Numbered from the stretch's first letter, positions 1 to 6,072 are shown. The stretch: 6,508 nt of DNA from an uncultured Oscillibacter sp. (GCA_905236835.1 CAJOQY010000044.1:1-6508), one strand, 5' to 3'. Notes: generated by a model not told the origin, from the letters alone. Program-made: numbers and translations.

Positions 1-90
1 CCCCGGCAGATTCAAGCCTAATTTGTGATACATCTCCACCACTTTTTCCGGCGTGATCTCCCGCGTGAAATACACTTTTGATTTCATCAT
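1..90 (-). CDS. DUF362-like protein, N-terminal 30 codons only (partial)
   Basis: The gene runs off the left edge, leaving the first 30 codons. The peptide starts MMKSKVYFTREITPEKV and continues VEMYHKLGLNLPG. The opening 'KSKVYF' followed by 'ITPE..V..MY..LG..LPG' resembles from memory the start of clostridial DUF362 proteins, which often carry 4Fe-4S ferredoxin-type domains further on; none of those domains is inside the window. A GGAG Shine-Dalgarno at 96-99 lies 5 nt before the ATG at 88-90 and 8 nt before the in-frame ATG at 85-87, so either methionine may be the start, the second having better spacing. A promoter lies just upstream at 130-158. It is divergent from the PepSY lipoprotein gene. 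That a gene starts here is well supported; the family name rests on a short N-terminus only. Confidence 0.65.
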   Translation of the reverse strand, partial: MMKSKVYFTREITPEKVVEMYHKLGLNLPG

Positions 91-129
91 ATCATCTCCA
101 ATATATAAATTTTTATTTTATATTATAAT

Positions 130-158
130 ATTATAACAGCTTTTATCCGATTTCGCAA
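130..158 (-). promoter_or_regulatory. sigma-A type promoter for the left-edge DUF362-like gene
   Basis: Read on the minus strand, a -35 TTGCGA (153-158) is separated by exactly 17 nt from a perfect -10 TATAAT (130-135). It sits about 40 nt upstream of the start codon of the left-edge gene. The surrounding DNA is very AT-rich, so additional -10-like hexamers occur by chance, but the 17-nt spacing with a four-of-six -35 match makes this the best candidate. Confidence 0.6.
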
Positions 159-229
159 GGGGATTTTTATCAATCCGGAAATTTTATGGAATTTTATAAA
201 AATTTTTCCAGCGGATGATTTTGAACGGA

Positions 230-258
230 TTGACAAGCGCGCGTTGATTGGTTACAAT
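230..258 (+). promoter_or_regulatory. near-consensus sigma-A promoter of the PepSY lipoprotein gene
   Basis: A perfect -35 TTGACA (230-235) is followed by a 17-nt spacer and a five-of-six -10 TACAAT (253-258). Transcription would start near 265, giving a 5' leader of about 65 nt before the ATG at 331. The leader contains an 11-bp tandem repeat. The match suggests strong expression by the housekeeping sigma factor. No operator palindrome overlaps the -35 or -10. Confidence 0.8.
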
Positions 259-282
259 CATAAAAATCATGAAATTCAACAG

Positions 283-304
283 AAATTTATGAAAAATTTA
301 TGAA
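283..304 (+). repeat. 11-bp perfect tandem repeat in the lipoprotein mRNA leader
   Basis: The unit AAATTTATGAA occurs twice head to tail (283-293 and 294-304). A related ATGAAAT lies upstream at 269-275. The repeat is between the predicted transcription start and the Shine-Dalgarno AAGGAG at 315-320. It could be a regulator-binding site or simply AT-rich leader sequence; nothing in the window decides between these. Confidence 0.5.
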
Positions 305-330
305 ATCAAACATCAAGGAGATGGCGGAAA

Positions 331-759
331 ATGAAAAAGCGTTTGTCATGGTTCGCGGCGGCTGGCGTGACAGCCGGGATTCTGATTGGTCTGACGGGTT
401 GCGGCGGGACTGAGGCGGGACAGGACGCCGAAGCGTTCGCGGATTTCGCGCCGGAGACGGAAACCATAACGCCGGAAAACGCCGCCGAATCGCCGGAAAA
501 CGCGTTCAGCCGCGGCGCGAATACGGCGGACGCCGACGGCGCGGGGAATTATATCGGCGAGGACGCGGCCAAATCCGCCGCGCTGGAACACGCCGGACTT
601 GCCGAAAATCAAATCGCCGGTCCGCGGGTAAAACTGGAACGTGACGACGGACGCGCGGAATATGAAGTCGAGTTTTATCACGGAAACGCCGAATATGATT
701 ACGAAATCGACGCGCTGACCGGCGAAATCCTCAGCGCCAAAATTGATTCGGATGATTGA
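331..759 (+). CDS. PepSY-domain lipoprotein
   Basis: This 142-residue protein is probably anchored on the outer face of the membrane. Residues 1-24 form a lipoprotein signal: a KKR basic start, a hydrophobic stretch, and the lipobox LTGC with Cys24 as the predicted lipidation site. Residues 25-72 are an acidic, Ala/Pro/Glu-rich linker without recognisable fold. Residues 75-138 form a single PepSY domain: the helix 'IGEDAAKSAALEHAGL' is followed by strands and the typical ending 'YDYEIDALTGEILSAKID'. PepSY domains occur in secreted and membrane proteins and are thought to inhibit or modulate proteases or to bind envelope partners; the specific role here is unknown. The start is supported by AAGGAG 10 nt upstream and a near-consensus promoter. 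It is a single-gene unit convergent with the rhomboid-like gene, with 34 nt between stop codons and no visible terminator hairpin. Confidence 0.88.
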   Translation: MKKRLSWFAAAGVTAGILIGLTGCGGTEAGQDAEAFADFAPETETITPENAAESPENAFSRGANTADADGAGNYIGEDAAKSAALEHAGLAENQIAGPRVKLERDDGRAEYEVEFYHGNAEYDYEIDALTGEILSAKIDSDD

Positions 760-793
760 CGCGCCGAAAAAACAGGATTAGCAAAAATATCAA

Positions 794-1675
794 TTAGTTT
801 GTAAAATGCTCGTGGGTGAAAATATGATCCTGACAGAAGCAGTGATACCCGGCGCAGCGGGAGCAGTAACGGAATTCAAGATCAGGGAAATCGGTATCTG
901 TCCGCCCGCACACGTCGCATTTATGCCGATAACCCTGTTTGGCCTCGCGGCGCCGCTGTTCGCGCGCGATGGTCTTGAATTGGATCGTCTTATGCTCCTT
1001 CTGATGGCGGCTGACGCCCCGGCGGTATTGGATTTCGTCTGTGATACGGGTCCAGAAGAACACGAAAAAGTTAAAAATCGCGATAATTGGAATCAAGGCT
1101 CCGGCGATGTTCAGCGCGAATAATGATCGGACGGCGGACCACGCGAAGAAAAACGCGTCCAGCCACGCGAGCCATTTGACTTTCACGGGGATGATGAAAA
1201 AGATTAAAAACTGCGTGTCGGGATAGAGCATGGCGAAGGCGAAAAACATGGATAAATTGACATAATCCGTCCCGGCGATATAGATATTTTGTCCGGAAAT
1301 CAAAGCGGAAATCACGCCGGTCAGGACGGTGAGAATCACGCCGGAGAAGTAATATAAATTAAATTTAGCGGTCCCCCATTCGCGTTCAAGCGTCGTGCCG
1401 ATCATGTAATATAAATACAGGAAGAAAAACAGCCAGATGGCGCTGCTGATGGACGCGTAACCGGGCATAAAGATAAACGTGACGAGACGCCAGAATTCGC
1501 CGTGCGTGATCCGTTCCCAGTCGAAGGCGAGGAAGCTGACGGCGGACGCGTTGGAAAAGACGGATAATAAATACACAAGGGCCTCTCCCATGACGATAAA
1601 GCGCATGAGATTTGGGATGCCGAAATCCGGATGTTCCAGCGCGAACCGGTCAACGGCGGCATTGAGTTTTTTCAC
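794..1675 (-). CDS. rhomboid-fold membrane protein, apparently catalytically inactive, with Cys/His-rich C-terminal tail
   Basis: This 293-residue protein has about six hydrophobic membrane segments between residues 22 and 208. Rhomboid hallmarks are visible: 'EFWRLVTFIFMP' (60-71, the WR motif of the first loop) and 'EREWGTAKF' (97-105). The catalytic parts are missing. The position of the GxSG serine motif reads 'YVNLSMFF' (138-145), and the last helix 'LNIAGALIPIIAIFNFF' (188-204) has no histidine. A basic linker (211-250) leads to a tail with CxxC (253, 256), CxxC (271, 274), His278, Cys279, Cys281, His284, His288 and His290, likely a zinc-binding module in the cytoplasm. It therefore resembles a pseudo-rhomboid that binds rather than cuts. 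The start is GTG, chosen because AGGAGG (1685-1690) lies 9 nt upstream; a nearer ATG is out of frame. It is the last gene of the minus-strand group. From memory, similar proteins starting '..FGIPNLM' recur in Clostridia. Confidence 0.8.
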   Translation of the reverse strand: MKKLNAAVDRFALEHPDFGIPNLMRFIVMGEALVYLLSVFSNASAVSFLAFDWERITHGEFWRLVTFIFMPGYASISSAIWLFFFLYLYYMIGTTLEREWGTAKFNLYYFSGVILTVLTGVISALISGQNIYIAGTDYVNLSMFFAFAMLYPDTQFLIFFIIPVKVKWLAWLDAFFFAWSAVRSLFALNIAGALIPIIAIFNFFVFFWTRITDEIQYRRGVSRHQKEHKTIQFKTIAREQRRREAKQGYRHKCDVCGRTDTDFPDLEFRYCSRCAGYHCFCQDHIFTHEHFTN

Positions 1676-1699
1676 GAAGCATGACCTCCTGTTTGTGGA

Positions 1700-1713
1700 A
1701 ATTTTATAAAATT
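1700..1713. repeat. AT-only palindrome AATTTTATAAAATT, copy 1
   Basis: A perfect 14-bp palindrome lies between the rhomboid-like gene's Shine-Dalgarno and the end of the PH-domain gene. An identical copy lies at 4205-4218, and near-copies occur at 190-203 (13 of 14) and 2746-2759 (12 of 14). The sequence could be a regulator site, a weak hairpin or a product of base composition. Confidence 0.45.
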
Positions 1714-1723
1714 TTGAATCTTA

Positions 1724-1767
1724 CCCCCCTGTCCCCTTCTCTTAAAAAAGAGCGAGGGAGACGGGGG
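1724..1767. repeat. imperfect C/G-armed palindrome (REP/MITE-like) downstream of the PH-domain gene
   Basis: A run of C (1724-1729) followed by TGTCCCCTTCTCTT faces AGAGCGAGGGAGAC and GGGGG (1763-1767) across an A-rich centre. The arms pair over most of their length with a few bulges and mismatches. It begins about 12 nt after the stop codon of the PH-domain gene. There is no U-run after the stem on the minus strand, so it is not a standard intrinsic terminator. Its composition stands out from the AT-rich junctions around it, as expected of a dispersed palindromic repeat. It could also stabilise the mRNA end or attenuate read-through into the rhomboid-like gene. Confidence 0.6.
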
Positions 1768-1778
1768 ATTTGATTTTT

Positions 1779-2708
1779 CTAATCCTGATCTTGATTTTCC
1801 TGATTTTCCTCCGGATCCAGATTGGACAGGGATTGATTGTAATCCAGCCCGCGCATGGACATCACTTGAACCTGTCGGCGCTGTTTGGCGTCCTCGGACA
1901 GGCGGTGAAGGGTATCCCGAACCGCGCCGGGGTTTCTGATGTGTAATATATCCAATTTTGGCGCGGTCAGATCGGACGACAACACACGGATACTTCCGAC
2001 GCCGAATAATCTTTCGGATAATTTGATTGTTAAATGCAAATCCTGTATGCGATATAACGGAATTGTTTCCTCCTCCCGGCTGAGAAATCCGGTTCGGCGG
2101 AATAAACGCTCCCGGCTCAGGCGGTAACGGGTATATTTCCACGGGAACCAGAGAATATGCCTGTAATCCTCCCAAAGATACGCTTCACCATTGCCGGAAA
2201 GATTTTGATTGATGATTTGTTTCGGTTTTTTCCGTTTCTGTTTTTTGGCGTTGATTTCTTCCCGCTGTTTTTTGCGCTTTTCGCGTTTATCCTGATAGGC
2301 CGCGCGCAGTTCCCGCAGATGGCCGATTAATTCCTGATGTTCCCGCTCCCGGTCGATGAAATCCCGTTCGCGTTCGTGTTTTTCGGCGATCCAGTCGGAT
2401 TTTAATTTCTCAAACGGATTGTCAATCCACGGTTCAACGGCGTTTTCACGCGCCTGTTGTTCTTCCAATTCCCATTCGCTTTCCTGTTCCGCCTCCCATT
2501 CCAGATAGCGTTCGGCCCAGCGCAAAACGCGCGCTTTTACTCTTGAGACAGGGCGGCGGCGTTTTGATTGGGATTTGAATGGATCGTTTGATTCTCCGGG
2601 GTTTGGATCATGATAATCATTCAGCGGCTTTTTCAACAGCCAGAGACAAAGCCGGGTCAAAAGATGGAAAAAGCCGATCCGGGTTTTCCAAAAGATTTCC
2701 TCAAGCAT
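1779..2708 (-). CDS. coiled-coil protein with C-terminal bacterial PH (YdbS/DUF304-like) domain
   Basis: This protein has 309 residues from the start chosen here. Residues 1-28 contain a short hydrophobic/amphipathic stretch (IGFFHLLTRLCLWLLKK) that may attach it to the membrane. Residues 40-60 are basic. Residues 61-165 are highly charged, rich in Glu, Lys, Arg and Trp, and probably form long helices or a coiled coil. Residues 181-273 match the bacterial PH domain pattern: 'YRLSRERLFRRTGFLSREEETIPLYRIQDLHL', then 'RLFGVGSIRVLSSD' and 'LDILHIRNPGAVRDTLHRL'. The tail is Asn/Gln/Asp/Glu-rich. PH domains of this type usually follow two membrane helices, so this arrangement is unusual. The function is unknown; a membrane-associated scaffold is an inference. 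CAGGAG at 2717-2722 leaves only 2 nt before an ATG at 2712-2714 but 8 nt before the ATG at 2706-2708, so the second is preferred; the first would add two residues. It follows recF by about 40 nt and is probably co-transcribed. Confidence 0.75.
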   Translation of the reverse strand: MLEEIFWKTRIGFFHLLTRLCLWLLKKPLNDYHDPNPGESNDPFKSQSKRRRPVSRVKARVLRWAERYLEWEAEQESEWELEEQQARENAVEPWIDNPFEKLKSDWIAEKHERERDFIDREREHQELIGHLRELRAAYQDKREKRKKQREEINAKKQKRKKPKQIINQNLSGNGEAYLWEDYRHILWFPWKYTRYRLSRERLFRRTGFLSREEETIPLYRIQDLHLTIKLSERLFGVGSIRVLSSDLTAPKLDILHIRNPGAVRDTLHRLSEDAKQRRQVQVMSMRGLDYNQSLSNLDPEENQENQDQD

Positions 2709-2749
2709 GGGCATCGCTCCTGAAGTTATAACGGCGGATGATAAAAATT

Positions 2750-3856
2750 TTATAATAATATGCCGTTGTGAATATGATAAATATTGCCGGTATTCTGAAA
2801 ATCCTCCGGATTTTCACAGCAGGTAATAAATACCTGTCCGGCGGTAATGCGGCTTAGAATAAACTCGCGGCGTTTGGGGTCCAGTTCGCTGAGAATATCG
2901 TCAAGCAATAATACCGGATATTCGCCGGATAAATGATAATATAATTCGCGTTCGGCGAGTTTGAGAGCGAGGGCGGCGGTGCGGGCCTGTCCCTGCGAGG
3001 CGTATGCCTTCGCGTCAAGATCGTTCATTGTGATGATAATATCATCTTTATGGGGGCCGGACAGACAGGATTTCGCGGCGCGTTCAGCGGGTATTAATTC
3101 CGTCAGGCGTTGGTTTAATAACCGCGTGATTTCGTCGGCGGAGGCTTCGGGATTGGAAATAACGCCGGAAGTTTGATATTGGAGATTTAAATTTTCACGT
3201 CCGCCGGAGCAGTCGTGATGATAGACGGCGGCGCATTCTTGCAATTTTTTTAAAAATTTCGCGCGGTATCGGATGATGGCCGCGCCGTGCCGGGCAAGCT
3301 GGATATTAAATTCCGGCAGGACGGACAGAAAATTTTGATTTTGATTTAAACGCTCATCGCGCAGGATTCTGGATTTCTGGTCAAGCGCGCGTTGGTATCT
3401 TGACAGATGGTCAGCGTAAGCGGGACGAAGCTGACACAACGCGTTATCCATGAAGCGGCGCCGGACCGCCGCGCCGGCGCGGATCAGGTCCAGATCTTCC
3501 GGACGGAACAAGACGGTTTTTAATATCTCCGACAGCGCGGCGTTGGTTTTCGCCGGGATTTGATTGACGCTCGCCGCGCGTTTGCGATTTGTATAAAAAT
3601 TAATATTTATACAAAAATCGCGATTCCGGCTTTTGATGTTTCCCGTAATATCCGCGCGGCTCTGTCCGAATTGGATCAGGTCTTTTGTCATCCGGGTTCT
3701 TGGGGACTGTCCGCGAGACAGGCATAAAATCGCCTCTAAAAGATTTGTTTTACCCTGCGCGTTTTCGCCCGTGATAATATTCCGGTCCGGATGAAAGTCC
3801 GCGTGAAAATCCGTGTAGTTCCGGAATGATTTTAATATAATTCTCTCAATCCGCAT
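2750..3856 (-). CDS. recF: DNA replication and repair protein RecF
   Basis: RecF is an SMC-like ATPase that works with RecO and RecR to load RecA at single-strand gaps and stalled forks. This 368-residue protein has the usual family length. Visible motifs in order are the N-terminal 'RIERIILKSFRNY' (2-14), Walker A GENAQGKT (30-37), 'LFRPEDLDLI' (116-125), GPHKDD (267-272), the ABC-type signature around 'YASQGQART' (285-293), Walker B VLLLDD (315-320) and the D-loop SELD (323-326). All key residues are intact. The gene lies 47 nt after the S4 protein gene, the classical order near oriC. The region before the ATG reads TTTTTATATCT and has no Shine-Dalgarno, unlike its neighbours, so initiation may be leaderless or depend on an AT-rich unstructured leader. 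No better in-frame start is apparent, because the first residues already match the RecF N-terminus. Confidence 0.97.
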   Translation of the reverse strand: MRIERIILKSFRNYTDFHADFHPDRNIITGENAQGKTNLLEAILCLSRGQSPRTRMTKDLIQFGQSRADITGNIKSRNRDFCININFYTNRKRAASVNQIPAKTNAALSEILKTVLFRPEDLDLIRAGAAVRRRFMDNALCQLRPAYADHLSRYQRALDQKSRILRDERLNQNQNFLSVLPEFNIQLARHGAAIIRYRAKFLKKLQECAAVYHHDCSGGRENLNLQYQTSGVISNPEASADEITRLLNQRLTELIPAERAAKSCLSGPHKDDIIITMNDLDAKAYASQGQARTAALALKLAERELYYHLSGEYPVLLLDDILSELDPKRREFILSRITAGQVFITCCENPEDFQNTGNIYHIHNGILL

Positions 3857-3903
3857 AGATATAAAAATATAATATTATTCTAAAAATGATGATAATTTTA
3901 TGA

Positions 3904-4137
3904 TTATTTCGCCGTGATTTGATAATTTTTGTTTTGATAAGAGATTATATCGCCGTCGCGGAGTTTTTTCCCGCGCATGGGGCATATTTCACCGTTGACG
4001 GAGACTTGTCCGGTTTGTATGGCGATTTTAGCCGCGCCGCCGCTGTCGACGGCGTTCGCCAGTTTTAACAGTTCCTGTAATTTAATAAATTCCGTGTGAA
4101 TCTGAATGTTTTGAATATTATTATTATTTTTTTCCAT
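3904..4137 (-). CDS. yaaA: small S4-domain RNA-binding protein (YaaA/RlbA-like)
   Basis: This 77-residue protein is almost entirely one S4 RNA-binding domain. The pattern 'EFIKLQELLKLANAVDSGGAAKIAIQTGQVSVNGE' (16-50) followed by 'MRGKKLRDGDIISYQNKNYQI' (54-74) is typical of the small S4 protein encoded between dnaN and recF in Firmicutes (yaaA of Bacillus subtilis), which is linked to ribosome assembly. The length is normal; the Asn-rich first ten residues are a variable extension. The start is supported by a weak AGGCGG (4143-4148), 5 nt before the ATG. It lies 81 nt after the GNAT gene across a very AT-rich gap that may contain an internal promoter, though no convincing -35/-10 pair was found. 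Family assignment is firm; the symbol rests on position and size. Confidence 0.92.
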   Translation of the reverse strand: MEKNNNNIQNIQIHTEFIKLQELLKLANAVDSGGAAKIAIQTGQVSVNGEICPMRGKKLRDGDIISYQNKNYQITAK

Positions 4138-4204
4138 ATGGTCCGCCTGTGAGTTTTGAATTTTAGATTTTGAATGATTTCGCGTATATCGCGTATAAAT
4201 ATAA

Positions 4205-4218
4205 ATTTTATAAAATTA
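4205..4218. repeat. AT-only palindrome AATTTTATAAAATT, copy 2
   Basis: This perfect 14-bp palindrome directly abuts the stop codon of the GNAT gene (4219-4221) and is identical to the copy at 1700-1713. It is followed on its other flank (4181-4198) by two 9-bp near-repeats, CGCGTATAT and CGCGTATAA. It could act as a weak hairpin at the mRNA 3' end, but there is no GC-rich stem. Confidence 0.45.
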
Positions 4219-4794
4219 TTATAATATTATTTCAAGCCCGGTTTTCTGCGGGACGAGACCCTGTTTTTGATAAAATTTCATCGCGTTGATATTCGCCGCC
4301 CAGACGTTGAGGGTTAAGTTATAGCAGCCGGATTCTTTGGCGAATTTCCGGACGTATTCAAACAACGCCTGTCCGATTCCGGATTGACGCCGGGATTCGT
4401 CCACGCATAAATCGTCGATATAAAGCGTTTGAATATCCGTCAGGATGTTGTCGTTTAATTTTCGCTGGAATACGCAGAAGGCGTAGCCGAGGACATGATC
4501 GTTTTCGTCCGGATAGACAAAGACCGGCGTGTTGTCGTTGTGAATAATATCGCGCAATTGTTCTTGATTGTATTTCGTCGCGTGTGATTTAAATAAATCC
4601 GGGCGTCCGTTGTGGTGAACTTCGAGGACTTGGAATAACAAGCGCGTAATATCCGGCGTATCGTCGTCACGGGCGCGGCGGATGGGGCTGATTGGATCGC
4701 CGGGATTTGTTTTCGCGGGATTGGCGGCTTTGACGGCGTCGCCGGGATTTGTATTCATGTCGACGGCTGTCGTTTGATGGGGATTTTGGTTCAT
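4219..4794 (-). CDS. GNAT-family N-acetyltransferase
   Basis: This 191-residue protein should transfer an acetyl group from acetyl-CoA to an amine; its substrate cannot be told. The GNAT fold spans residues 37-191. It shows 'IRRARDDDTPDITRLL' (38-53), a long strand 'VFVYPDENDHVLGYAFCVF' (91-109), 'LYIDDLCVDESRRQSGIGQALFEYV' (124-148) with the acetyl-CoA pyrophosphate-binding RRQSGIG loop, and 'LTLNVWAANINAMKFYQKQGL' (160-180) with the usual Asn and Tyr of motif B. Residues 1-36 are a low-complexity Asn/Pro/Ala extension containing two NPGD repeats. The start is well supported: AGGAGGTG (4805-4812) lies 10 nt upstream, so the extension is probably translated. The gene sits between dnaN and the S4 gene, where most Firmicutes have none. 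Ribosomal-protein acetylation (RimI-like) is possible, but the sequence does not clearly favour it. Confidence 0.93.
   Translation of the reverse strand: MNQNPHQTTAVDMNTNPGDAVKAANPAKTNPGDPISPIRRARDDDTPDITRLLFQVLEVHHNGRPDLFKSHATKYNQEQLRDIIHNDNTPVFVYPDENDHVLGYAFCVFQRKLNDNILTDIQTLYIDDLCVDESRRQSGIGQALFEYVRKFAKESGCYNLTLNVWAANINAMKFYQKQGLVPQKTGLEIIL
4697..4752. repeat. 14-bp direct repeat within the GNAT N-terminal extension
   Basis: TCGCCGGGATTTGT occurs at 4697-4710 and 4739-4752, 42 nt apart and in the same reading frame. It encodes the two TNPGD stretches of the low-complexity extension. A shorter related CGCGGGATT lies between them (about 4714-4722). The pattern suggests that the extension grew by slippage or small duplications. 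Confidence 0.7.
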
Positions 4795-4853
4795 GGATGA
4801 AAAACACCTCCTGATAGGCGTCAGAATGGCCTGTATTTGATTTTGCGGCGTCA

Positions 4854-4873
4854 GGGGTATAGAGACATACCCC
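4854..4873. other. perfect 7-bp stem-loop between dnaN and the GNAT gene
   Basis: GGGGTAT (4854-4860) and ATACCCC (4867-4873) pair around a 6-nt loop. In transcription direction this stem lies about 65 nt after the dnaN stop and about 40 nt before the GNAT Shine-Dalgarno. No U-run follows on either strand, so it is not a typical intrinsic terminator. It may be an mRNA processing or stabilising element; the rest of the 144-bp gap shows no promoter that I would defend. Confidence 0.5.
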
Positions 4874-4938
4874 CGGCGAAAAACGCGTTAGAACGGATTT
4901 TAAAGGCCTTCTCGAAAGCGTTTGAAATTTTGGCTTGT

Positions 4939-6072
4939 TCAGGCTTTCAGACGGACAGGGAGAATCATGTATAAAAAATTCTCTTCGCCCTCTGTGGGGA
5001 CAATAACAGCGGGGGAAATTCCGTTGCGCAATTCTAATTTGACGGTATCGGCGGGACAGTTGCGCAGGGCGTCGAGCAGATAGCGATTGTTGAAGCCGAT
5101 TTCAAGATTCTGTCCGTCGCCGTCGGTATGGCATACGTCGCTGGATTCGCCGTTGCCGGTTTTGGCGGATAATGAAACCCGGTCTTTGGTGAAACGGCAC
5201 CGGACGGGGCCTTTCATTTTTTCGGAAATCACAACGGAGACTCGGTCAATGCTTTGAATCAATTCGCGTCGGTCAATGTTGACTTGGATCGGTCCGTCTC
5301 TCGGGATGGATTTTTTATAATCCAGAAATTCGCCTTCCAGACGGCGGCAAATCAATTCCGTTTCGCCGGAATCGTCGGAATTATGCGTCTCGAACAGAAT
5401 ATGCTGTTTGCCCAGCGTGACGGTAATCGTGTCGTCGGTGTCGGAGCAGATTGTTTTTAACTCGTTTAAGGCGCTTCCGGGCGTGACAAAAGAGAAATTG
5501 CCATCGGACGCGGATTCCAGTTTTTCACGGCGCAGAGCCAGACGGAAACCGTCCACGGCGACCATGGTCAGTTCGCCGTCGCTGATTTCAAACAGCGCGC
5601 CGGTATGAATCGGGCGGCTTTCGCTGGTTGACACGGAAAACGCGGATTGCTCGATCATGGAGCGGAATATATCCTGACGGATTGTGATGGATGATTCCCC
5701 GTCCACGTTAGGCAGTTCGGGGAAATCGGCGGCGTCCAGACCGGAAATGTCGAATTTCGTCTCGTCGCATTCCATGTGGACAAGATTCTGGTCGTTGACA
5801 GTGACGGTGATCATATCATCGGGCATTCTGCGAATAATATCGCTGAACAGTCTGGTATTGACGACGATGTCCCCGGGGTTCGCGGTTTCCGCCGGACAGG
5901 TGGAGCGAATGCCGGTGTTCATGTTGTAGCCGGAGATGGTAATCATGTTGTTGTCGTTGACTTGTATATACAACCCTTCCAGAGCGGGGATGGAGCTTTT
6001 GGGGGCTACGGCTCTTGCCGCGATACCGGCGGCGTTTTGCAGGAGCGTTTTTTCACAGCGAAATGAAATCAT
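4939..6072 (-). CDS. dnaN: DNA polymerase III beta subunit (sliding clamp)
   Basis: DnaN forms the ring that tethers the replicative polymerase to DNA. This 377-residue protein has normal length and three clamp domains. Recognisable parts are the N-terminus 'MISFRCEKTLLQNAAGIAARAV', 'SIPALEGLYIQV' (27-38), 'VDGFRLALRR' (173-182), 'RRLEGEFLDYKKSIP' (243-257), 'IDRVSVV' (275-281), 'IGFNNRYLLDAL' (325-336) and the C-terminal 'YMILPVRL' (368-375). The last of these contributes to the pocket bound by polymerase and other clamp partners. The ATG at 6070-6072 is chosen because the protein then begins like other DnaN and AAAGGA lies about 10 nt upstream. The frame stays open upstream to 6483 through the origin, but that part is DnaA-box sequence, not protein. 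An in-frame ATG at 6088-6090 overlaps the ribosome-binding site. It is the first gene of the minus-strand group. Confidence 0.98.
   Translation of the reverse strand: MISFRCEKTLLQNAAGIAARAVAPKSSIPALEGLYIQVNDNNMITISGYNMNTGIRSTCPAETANPGDIVVNTRLFSDIIRRMPDDMITVTVNDQNLVHMECDETKFDISGLDAADFPELPNVDGESSITIRQDIFRSMIEQSAFSVSTSESRPIHTGALFEISDGELTMVAVDGFRLALRREKLESASDGNFSFVTPGSALNELKTICSDTDDTITVTLGKQHILFETHNSDDSGETELICRRLEGEFLDYKKSIPRDGPIQVNIDRRELIQSIDRVSVVISEKMKGPVRCRFTKDRVSLSAKTGNGESSDVCHTDGDGQNLEIGFNNRYLLDALRNCPADTVKLELRNGISPAVIVPTEGEENFLYMILPVRLKA

Noticed and set aside
760..793. Bidirectional terminator between the convergent PepSY and rhomboid-like genes
   Set aside because: No inverted repeat of useful length is present in the 34-nt gap.
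806..1123. Plus-strand coding frame opposite the rhomboid-like gene
   Set aside because: It overlaps a well-supported membrane-protein gene on the other strand, and its translation shows no domain or ribosome-binding site. The other open frames opposite recF, the PH-domain gene and dnaN were rejected for the same reason.
1694..1702. Extra DnaA box (TGTGGAAAT) outside the origin
   Set aside because: It is an isolated single-mismatch site next to an AT palindrome and is readily explained by chance.
1672..2175. Alternative minus-strand frame over the 3' part of the PH-domain gene
   Set aside because: It is a Pro/Gly/Arg-rich shadow translation in another frame; the PH-domain pattern lies in the overlapping frame.
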